A stretch of DNA of 64,000 nt from the NCBI GenBank assembly GCA_965243625.1, contig CBDEVI010000002.1, positions 682,001 to 746,000 of the forward strand, given 5' to 3'. Under the pieces are notes generated by a model that saw nothing but the letters and a program-made list of their open reading frames with translations, made no database searches and was not told the DNA's origin. Of this stretch, positions 58,539 through 64,000 are shown piece by piece. How positions within the stretch are numbered: position 1 is the first letter of the stretch; each line of letters opens with the position of its first letter. This DNA comes from JAJECS01 sp965243625 (GTDB lineage: Bacteria > Chloroflexota > UBA11872). The position numbers and the translations under genes were made by a program.

Positions 58539-61319
58539 ATGCTCGTTGATTTCGCACTAGTCTCAGGATCGCTGCTATTCGCGGCGGAACTCTTGGTCCT
58601 TGCCGCTGTTGGCTATGTCGTCGTGCGAGTGGCGCTCCGGCAGACGGACGACCTTTTGGCGCTGGCGCAGGGACTGGTGATCGGCCTCGCCCTATGGGGC
58701 GTGATCGTCAACTTCATCATCTACCTCATACCCGGACTCGCGGGGGCGCTGGTTGGCTGGGTGGCGGTGCTGATGATTGGCGCGGGGCTTGCCTGGCGTG
58801 CGCCTCACCCGATTTGCCCCAGACCGAGGACTGTGGCCGCGATTGCGATTGTGGTTCTGGCGCTGTTCCTGGTCACGTTGGCCGGTCGCCAAATCGTACA
58901 GATTTCGCATACGGCCACTCAGTGGGGCCTGGCCGCCACGATGCGGGCCGGCGGGTCCCATCCGCCGGAGCTGCTCTGGCATCCGGGGATGGCGGCCCCC
59001 TACCACTATGGCTTCGATCTGCTAGTCGGACTCCTCACGCCGCCAGTTGGGCCCGATCCGGCCTTCGTGACGGAATTGCTGAGCTCCTACGTATTCGTGA
59101 GCTACGCGTTGATCGCGGGCACGCTGCTTCTCCGACGCGGATCATGGATCGCCGTCGCGGTGCTGGCACCGCTCCTGCTGGCGGCCGGCACGCAGACGTT
59201 CCTCGGAGTCTCGCCGGGCACGCTTCAAGTGCCGGTGCCGGCGGGAATGCCGGCGCCCGGCCTGCGGGCGTCGCTGACGACGGTCTACGTGGATGGACTT
59301 GGGGCGCAAATAACCGTGCCGCCCAACTTGACGTTTCCGTACTTCCCGCTGGCCTATGCGCTGGCATTGGTGGTGCTGGAACGCGTCGTGCATGGGAGAG
59401 ACTGGCGTTGGGCGCGCCATGTTGCGTTGGCGCTGCTGGTCGGATTTTTGGGGCTGGTGGACGAAGCCGTGGCACCCGTTGTGCTGGCGCTCTGGGGGCT
59501 CCTCGAGGTCGTCGCCCTCTGGCAGACCCGGCGCGAAGGCTCGATCGCGGGCGGCGTGGTGCGGGCCGCATCGGGGCCAATTCTGGCCACGGCACTGCTG
59601 GCCGTCGGCGGCGGCGTGATTACGGGTTTTCTGACCGGGGAATTGGGGGGGGGTGGCCTAACCCTTTCATGGATCGACCACTCGATGCTACGGCCGTCAT
59701 TGGCGTCATTCATGGCGCTGGCCGGCGGTGTCGGTCTGTTGGGCCTTGGACCAGTGGTCGTCGCCGGCGCCGCTCTAGCGCTTGGCTGGCGCAATCGACT
59801 TTGCTTAGCGCTGATCGCTGGCAGCGGCGCGTTTGCGCTGGCGGCCCTCACGCTGCAGTTCGAGCACGCTCAGCTCCCTATCGCCAGAATCGACGGGCAC
59901 TCGCGCAATTTCGGCCTGCTGGCGCTGCTGCTGGCCCTGAGCCTGCGCCTGCACGACTTGCGGCCGCGCTGGCGCTATGCGGCGGCCGCCGGGATTGTGG
60001 CGCTGCTGACGTGGCCGGCCATCGTGACGCCCGTGCGAACGCTGAGCGCGGCGGTCGGCGGCGGGGTGCATCTCGCCAATGCCGAGCCGGGCGAGCCGGG
60101 GCCTCGACAGGCGTTCCCGCGCCTCGCTTCCGCACGCGTGGCCGCATTCATCCGCGACCACACAGCGGTCGACGCGCGCATCCTTTCGCCCAAAGCGGAG
60201 ACGATGTCCATAGCCACCGGCCGCCCGAACGCGGCCGGCTTCAGCCAGGCCGTGCACTACATCTATGCCGTCGGGCCCGAGTACTTGGATGCGATCCGCG
60301 ATCTCGAACCCGCCGCGATCCAGCGGATGGGTATCGACTACGTGCACGCCACGGACGCCTGGATCGCCGACCTGCCTGAGCGAGCCAGGCACTGGCTCGA
60401 TGATCCCCGACTGTTCGACGTCCGCATCCGGGATGGACCCGATGCGCTCTACCGCGTGCGACCGGCGTTTTTGGAACTCGAAAGCTCACTGTCGTCGGGC
60501 TCGTACGAGGCATTGCGGCAGTCCGTGCCGCCGTCGGCCACGGTGTATTTCGCGCCGGCGACCGAGGAATTGCACGCCCTGCGTCTCGCGTCCGCTCTCC
60601 CTCATGCCCGCTTGGTCGGTGAGCTTCTCCCTGGCCACATTCACTTGCGGACGGACTTTGGGGTCAAGGCGCTTGGAGACGAGCTGCCAAGTTTGGTCAT
60701 TGTGCCCCTGTGGTTTACGCCGTCGATGTTTCCACCGGAGTTCCGGCAGCCGGTGTGGTGGAACGACTGGGTGGCCGCCTATTCGCCGGATGGCGCGGTC
60801 GAGCCGGTGATGACGTTCGCGCCGCCACCATCGCCGCCAGTGCGCGTGGTGGTGTCGGACGGAGAACTCACGGACGAGCGCGCCAGGTTCACGGTCTCGC
60901 TGACCACCCGCGATACGGACCGCTGGAATGGCCAGGATTGGTTTGTGATCCCGATGGAAACTCCCGTCCCCGCCTACCCCAAGTTCGGTGGGCCGGCATC
61001 GGAACTGTGGTTTGCTGGCGACTTCGTCTCGTGGGAGGGCACGCAGAGCGGCCGCTACGAATTTGATCCGCATTCGGGCAGCCTGTCCGTCCGGTCGAAC
61101 GATGGTCGCGCGACCGTGCTCGGAGAATCGGGCGGGAGGCCACTTGGCCCGGGACGTTGGATGCTGGTGTTGCGGCTCAAGCGCGCGGAGGACAAGGGCA
61201 GCTACGTCAGGCACGAGGAAGTGGGATTCATCCCGGTGCTGCAGGTGGAGACTTCGGAGGCGGGCGCGGTGACGTATCAGGTCTATGAGGGCGACCTCGG
61301 TGTGAGGTTGCGGCCCTAG
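58539..61319 (+). CDS. Large polytopic membrane protein, GT-C-like (copy 2)
   Basis: A 926-residue paralogue of the preceding gene, similar over its full length, in the same orientation after 126 bases. Shared blocks include QTDDLLALAQGLVIGLALWG, the loop GGSHPPELLWHPGMAAPYHYGFDLL, MSIATGRPNAAGFSQA, IDYVHATDAWIADLPERAR and the C-terminal HEEVGFIPVLQVETSEAG. The acidic residues in the copy 1 loop (NPDPYTHQ) are not kept (QISHTATQ), so any catalytic acid must be elsewhere. Two such genes side by side suggest duplicated transferases with different acceptors, or a hetero-oligomer. Function not known. Confidence 0.75.
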   Translation: MLVDFALVSGSLLFAAELLVLAAVGYVVVRVALRQTDDLLALAQGLVIGLALWGVIVNFIIYLIPGLAGALVGWVAVLMIGAGLAWRAPHPICPRPRTVAAIAIVVLALFLVTLAGRQIVQISHTATQWGLAATMRAGGSHPPELLWHPGMAAPYHYGFDLLVGLLTPPVGPDPAFVTELLSSYVFVSYALIAGTLLLRRGSWIAVAVLAPLLLAAGTQTFLGVSPGTLQVPVPAGMPAPGLRASLTTVYVDGLGAQITVPPNLTFPYFPLAYALALVVLERVVHGRDWRWARHVALALLVGFLGLVDEAVAPVVLALWGLLEVVALWQTRREGSIAGGVVRAASGPILATALLAVGGGVITGFLTGELGGGGLTLSWIDHSMLRPSLASFMALAGGVGLLGLGPVVVAGAALALGWRNRLCLALIAGSGAFALAALTLQFEHAQLPIARIDGHSRNFGLLALLLALSLRLHDLRPRWRYAAAAGIVALLTWPAIVTPVRTLSAAVGGGVHLANAEPGEPGPRQAFPRLASARVAAFIRDHTAVDARILSPKAETMSIATGRPNAAGFSQAVHYIYAVGPEYLDAIRDLEPAAIQRMGIDYVHATDAWIADLPERARHWLDDPRLFDVRIRDGPDALYRVRPAFLELESSLSSGSYEALRQSVPPSATVYFAPATEELHALRLASALPHARLVGELLPGHIHLRTDFGVKALGDELPSLVIVPLWFTPSMFPPEFRQPVWWNDWVAAYSPDGAVEPVMTFAPPPSPPVRVVVSDGELTDERARFTVSLTTRDTDRWNGQDWFVIPMETPVPAYPKFGGPASELWFAGDFVSWEGTQSGRYEFDPHSGSLSVRSNDGRATVLGESGGRPLGPGRWMLVLRLKRAEDKGSYVRHEEVGFIPVLQVETSEAGAVTYQVYEGDLGVRLRP

Positions 61320-61367
61320 CCGAGCGGCTGAATTTCCGTGGTCGCGGGCGTTTGCATGAGCGGGAAC

Positions 61368-61413
61368 GGGCGGGTCTGAGACCCGCCCCCGTATCTCGTA
61401 CGGGGCAGGCTCT
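61368..61413 (+). repeat. GGGCGGGTCTGAGACCCGCC palindrome with inserted 24-bp palindrome
   Basis: GGGCGGGTCT-GAGACCCGCC (61368-61388) is the same element as at 16581-16606. Here, instead of running on to CCTAC directly, it is followed by CCCCGTA-tctcg-TACGGGG and CAGGCTC (61387-61412) before TAC resumes. The same insert interrupts a different repeat at 9124-9147. Confidence 0.78.
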
Positions 61414-61497
61414 ACCCCGGCCGTGCCGCGCCTGCAGTTTTGGCCAGACTGGATTCCGGCTTCCGCCGGAATGACGGAGGGGTCTACGACTCCACAC

Positions 61498-61534
61498 TTG
61501 ACAATGCCGGACTAGTGTGTACTGTGTACGAACT
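61498..61534 (+). promoter_or_regulatory. Promoter of XRE gene, near-leaderless; tandem TGTGTAC repeats
   Basis: A perfect -35 box TTGACA (61498-61503) is followed after 16 bases by TACTGT (61520-61525), within two adjacent TGTGTAC heptamers. The ATG at 61535 is only about 9 bases past the -10 box and no ribosome-binding site precedes it, so the transcript would be almost leaderless. The heptamer repeat may be an operator for the encoded regulator. Confidence 0.55.
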
Positions 61535-61888
61535 ATGACACGTTTTGGCGAGGCGGCCACGGCCACCCGGCGGCGTCTCCGGGAGTCCGACCGGCGCTAT
61601 TCGCTGCGGCAGGTGGCCCGGCGCATCGGCGTCGAGCCCAGCTATCTGAGCAAAGTGGAGCGGGGACAGGTGGCGCCGCCGTCGGAGGCCACCACCGTGC
61701 GTCTGGCCAAGGAACTGGGCCAGGACCCGGACGTGTTCCTGGCGATGGCGGGCAAGGTGTCCCGCGATCTCCAAGACGTCATTTGCCAACGCCCCGCCCT
61801 ATTCGCGGAACTGATTCGGCAACTCAAGGATGCGCCCGACCACGCCATCCTTCACATCGTGCGCGAGGTGCGCGACGGTGACTGGTAA
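61535..61888 (+). CDS. XRE-family helix-turn-helix regulator
   Basis: A 117-residue regulator. The HTH spans about 18-60: YSLRQVARRIGVEPSYLSKVERGQVAPPSEATTVRLAKELG. It is followed by a C-terminal helical tail VFLAMAGKVSRDLQDVICQRPALFAELIRQLKDAPDHA, possibly for dimerisation. The ATG at 61535 was preferred; the GTG at 61517 would lie inside the proposed -10 region. The stop codon overlaps the AAGGAG ribosome-binding site of the next gene, so the two genes form an operon. Probably autoregulated through the TGTGTAC repeats. Confidence 0.88.
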   Translation: MTRFGEAATATRRRLRESDRRYSLRQVARRIGVEPSYLSKVERGQVAPPSEATTVRLAKELGQDPDVFLAMAGKVSRDLQDVICQRPALFAELIRQLKDAPDHAILHIVREVRDGDW

Positions 61889-61902
61889 GGAGCCAGGCCT
61901 AG

Positions 61903-62904
61903 ATGATCACGCTCGAACATGACTCCCTGGTATTTCGCTTCCCCGAGGTTCACGAGGCGGCGCGCTGCTCGATCGAGTTCCAGCGGACGCTGCGCATTCC
62001 CGACGACGGCCTCGACTATCCGCTGCCGCCGGGGTTGGGCAGTTTTCCCCTGCGGCACCTCGACGACTACGCCCGGCGGGCGCCCCGCCAGTGGCTGACG
62101 CGCGGCGGCGTGCTGATGCCCATGCACCAGGCCGAGGCCATGTGGGTCAGTTTCGGGTCGGGCAGCTACCCGTTTGCCGTGAAGATCGCGGCGGGCAAGA
62201 CGTGCGCGCTGACGGGTGACGCATGGGCAAATCACCTGAACACGGACCCGCAGGACTACCTGGTGCTGCCGGAGCAGCCGTGGCTGGACGGACTCTGCGT
62301 GGCCAAGGGCATCGTGCGGCAGTTCGTGGCCATGCCGTTGGGCGAGGGCTACTCCGCCGAGGAGCAGCTGACCGGCGCGGCCGAGCACGGTGGCTTGCAG
62401 GTCATCGCTTTTCCGATGAAGGCGGAGCGGTACGAGGAGATGCTTGACGAGGAGTCGACTGACGATGGACGCGTGTACGGAGTGGTGAAGGATTCGGCGC
62501 CTTCAGACATGGGGCTGGCGCCCGGAGGCCGGATGCGGCAGGAAATCTACGAGGACGACTATGGGCTCGACGCGTGGGATCAGCGTCATGCGAGCCGTTG
62601 TTTCGTCACCATCGCCAACTCCACCCAGTGGCTGGCGCTCACCGGCGAGCGGCCGCCGACCGAGCCGCCGACGTCGCGGGACTACTCGGATGCGGGGTTG
62701 CCGTGGTTCGACTACTACGGCGGAGACCTGAAGGCGCTGGAGGAGACGGAGAAGATGCGCGGTCTCGTGAGCGTGGCGCAGCTGGGCTCGCAGAAGGACG
62801 AGACGCCGTTGCCGGACAACGAGTCGGTGGACGCCGCGAACGTCGTCACGTTGCGCGCCGCGGGCGCCACGCGGGTGCGCGAGATGCCGGCTCGGGGCGT
62901 GTAG
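61903..62904 (+). CDS. Conserved protein of unknown function, paired with XRE regulator
   Basis: A 333-residue soluble protein with no signal or membrane segment. The middle looks strongly constrained: MWVSFGSGSYPFAVKIAAGK, PQDYLVLPEQPWLDGLCVAKG and VRQFVAMPLGEGYSAEEQLTGAAEHGG. The C-terminal third is rich in Tyr/Trp/Asp (YEDDYGLDAWDQR, WFDYYGG) and ends in a loosely ordered tail. I do not recognise a fold or catalytic motif; I have the impression that similar proteins accompany HTH regulators elsewhere, but that needs a search. The ATG has AAGGAG ten bases upstream, within the stop of the regulator gene. Confidence 0.75.
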   Translation: MITLEHDSLVFRFPEVHEAARCSIEFQRTLRIPDDGLDYPLPPGLGSFPLRHLDDYARRAPRQWLTRGGVLMPMHQAEAMWVSFGSGSYPFAVKIAAGKTCALTGDAWANHLNTDPQDYLVLPEQPWLDGLCVAKGIVRQFVAMPLGEGYSAEEQLTGAAEHGGLQVIAFPMKAERYEEMLDEESTDDGRVYGVVKDSAPSDMGLAPGGRMRQEIYEDDYGLDAWDQRHASRCFVTIANSTQWLALTGERPPTEPPTSRDYSDAGLPWFDYYGGDLKALEETEKMRGLVSVAQLGSQKDETPLPDNESVDAANVVTLRAAGATRVREMPARGV

Positions 62905-63296
62905 CGCGGCGGAGGCGCCAGCGACAGAGTCTGGACGCCTCGGCGTGACGGCCATCCCTGTTCGTGGACCGAAAGGCTCAGCGGCCGCTAACTTCCCGCC
63001 TTCGGAAACCCTTGAGTAGTTCGGGCAGGCGAAGACTGACCATGCGAGTCCCATCCGCCCCCGAGGTTCTGCGAAGGGTGGATTCCCGCCTTCGCGGGAA
63101 AGACGGAGGAGTTGTGGAAAGGGCCTTCGTAAAGGGACATCTCATGGGCGGTCCACATCCCACGGCCGAGCCTCGGATGACCCTCTCCCTAACCCTCTCC
63201 CTTCAAGGGAGAGGGGATCGGACCGGCACTCCAATCTCCATTGGAGGGGTTGCGCAAGGGTCTCCTTGCGGGGGATGGGGCCCGACGGGAGGTTTG
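62905..63296 (+). repeat. Gap with composite repeat and hairpin element
   Basis: No gene. A composite block at about 62985-63107 (half palindrome CCCGCCTTCGG, then CCCTTGAGTAG, a CCCCCGAGGTTC stretch and a full palindrome with one change, GGGAAAGACGG) is followed by a CCCTAACCCTCTCC hairpin at 63181-63221. Confidence 0.72.
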
Positions 63297-64000
63297 CTAG
63301 AGGATCTGGTCGAGGAAGAGTTGGGTGCGTTCTTCCTGCGGGTTGTTGAAGATTTGGCTGGGAGGGCCAAGCTCGACCAGCGCGCCTTCGTCGAAGAAGG
63401 CCATGCGGTCGGCGACCTCGCGGGCGAAGCCCATCTCGTGGGTCACGCAGAGCATGGTCATGCCGGAGGCGGCCAGCTCCCGCATCACGTCCAGCACTTC
63501 CTTGATCATCTCCGGGTCGAGCGCGGACGTCGGCTCGTCGAAGAGCATGATCTGCGGCTGCATGGCCAGGGCGCGGGCGATGGCGACGCGCTGCTGCTGC
63601 CCACCAGATAGCTCGGCCGGATATTTGTTGGCCTGCTCGGGGATGCCGACGCGCTCGAGCAGCTGCTGCGCGGACTCCTGGGCCTCTTCCCTGGGCAGGT
63701 GTCGCACCCGCTGCGGCGCCAGCATGATGTTGTTGATGGCGGTCATGTGGGGGAAGAGGTTGAACTGCTGAAACACCATGCCGACTTCGCGGCGGATGGC
63801 GTCAAGGTTGCGGACGTCGTTGGTCATCTCGATGCCGTCGACCACGATCCGGCCCTGCTGGTGCTCTTCGAGGCGGTTGATCATGCGAATGAAGGTGGAC
63901 TTGCCCGATCCCGAGGGGCCGAAGATGACGACCACCTCGCCGCGCTTGACGCGCATGCTCACGTCGCGGACGGCGCAGAAGTCGCCAAACCACTTGTGGA
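63297..64000 (-). CDS. Polar amino-acid ABC transporter ATP-binding protein (5' end outside window)
   Basis: A GlnQ/HisP-type ATPase. The frame stays open to the window edge, reading KWFGDFCAVRDVSMRVKRGE, so the start lies beyond 64000. Walker A is GPSGSGKST, the Q-loop GMVFQQFNLFPHM, the signature LSGGQQQRVAIARALA, Walker B IMLFDEPTSALDPEM and the H-loop CVTHEMGFA. All catalytic residues are intact. It energises uptake of polar amino acids together with a permease and a binding protein that should be upstream, outside the window. Confidence 0.95.
   Translation of the reverse strand, partial: HKWFGDFCAVRDVSMRVKRGEVVVIFGPSGSGKSTFIRMINRLEEHQQGRIVVDGIEMTNDVRNLDAIRREVGMVFQQFNLFPHMTAINNIMLAPQRVRHLPREEAQESAQQLLERVGIPEQANKYPAELSGGQQQRVAIARALAMQPQIMLFDEPTSALDPEMIKEVLDVMRELAASGMTMLCVTHEMGFAREVADRMAFFDEGALVELGPPSQIFNNPQEERTQLFLDQIL

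Overview
The window is a G+C-rich (mostly 65-70%), densely coding bacterial chromosome segment. It holds about 50 protein genes, two tRNAs, no rRNA, no CRISPR array and no recognisable transposase. GTG and TTG starts are frequent. Two genes appear to start at CTG. Many intergenic gaps carry short dispersed palindromes. The substrate-binding lipoproteins with KEVPVE-type repeat stalks, the split heptose kinase/adenylyltransferase, the fused-subunit 2-oxoacid:ferredoxin oxidoreductase and the phytanoyl-CoA dioxygenase, sugar-hydrolase and dehydrogenase content fit an uncultured Chloroflexota-like bacterium, possibly marine or sponge-associated. That placement is inference from gene style; no marker gene was searched.

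Layout. 1-4 kb: pentose-phosphate operon (end of transaldolase, glucose-6-phosphate isomerase, glucose-6-phosphate dehydrogenase). 4.4-11.7 kb: a radical-SAM protein, a reverse-strand set (lgt, an AAA+/VWA chelatase-like protein, a small P-loop kinase), a Tat-exported solute-binding protein and thioredoxin reductase. 11.9-19.4 kb: groL, an odd P-loop protein, an SH3 lipoprotein, an AlkA-like glycosylase, a membrane-anchored D-amino-acid PLP enzyme and a fructose-6-phosphate-aldolase-like protein. 19.5-28.9 kb: catabolic accessory genes (two tandem dehydrogenases, a sialidase-like protein, a cation/proton antiporter, an SDR plus a ThDP enzyme). 29.1-32.3 kb: murJ with the two heptose-activation genes. 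32.4-41 kb: small basic protein, M16 peptidase, TPR and roadblock proteins, then ndk-sucC-sucD-korA-korB, a unit for nucleotide and 2-oxoglutarate/succinyl-CoA metabolism.

42.6-49.1 kb is the most island-like part. A tRNA-Arg is followed by two lower-G+C genes encoding a PD-(D/E)XK-type nuclease and an endonuclease/exonuclease/phosphatase-fold enzyme. After them come a YbaY-like lipoprotein, a second ThDP enzyme, a membrane protein with three internal repeats, and a BrnT/BrnA toxin-antitoxin pair with a clear promoter and a palindromic operator. 49.3-55.2 kb: a sterol C-24-methyltransferase homologue, a peptide-type binding lipoprotein, a phytanoyl-CoA dioxygenase family protein and a GH32-like enzyme. 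55.5-61.3 kb: tRNA-Thr and two tandem ~930-residue membrane proteins. 61.5-62.9 kb: an XRE regulator with a near-leaderless promoter and a conserved partner of unknown function. The window ends inside an amino-acid ABC transporter ATPase gene.

The best candidates for undescribed biology are the tRNA-linked nuclease pair, the XRE plus unknown-protein module, the membrane-fused PLP enzyme, the tandem large membrane proteins, the sterol methyltransferase homologue, and a 24-bp palindrome that seems to insert into other dispersed repeats.
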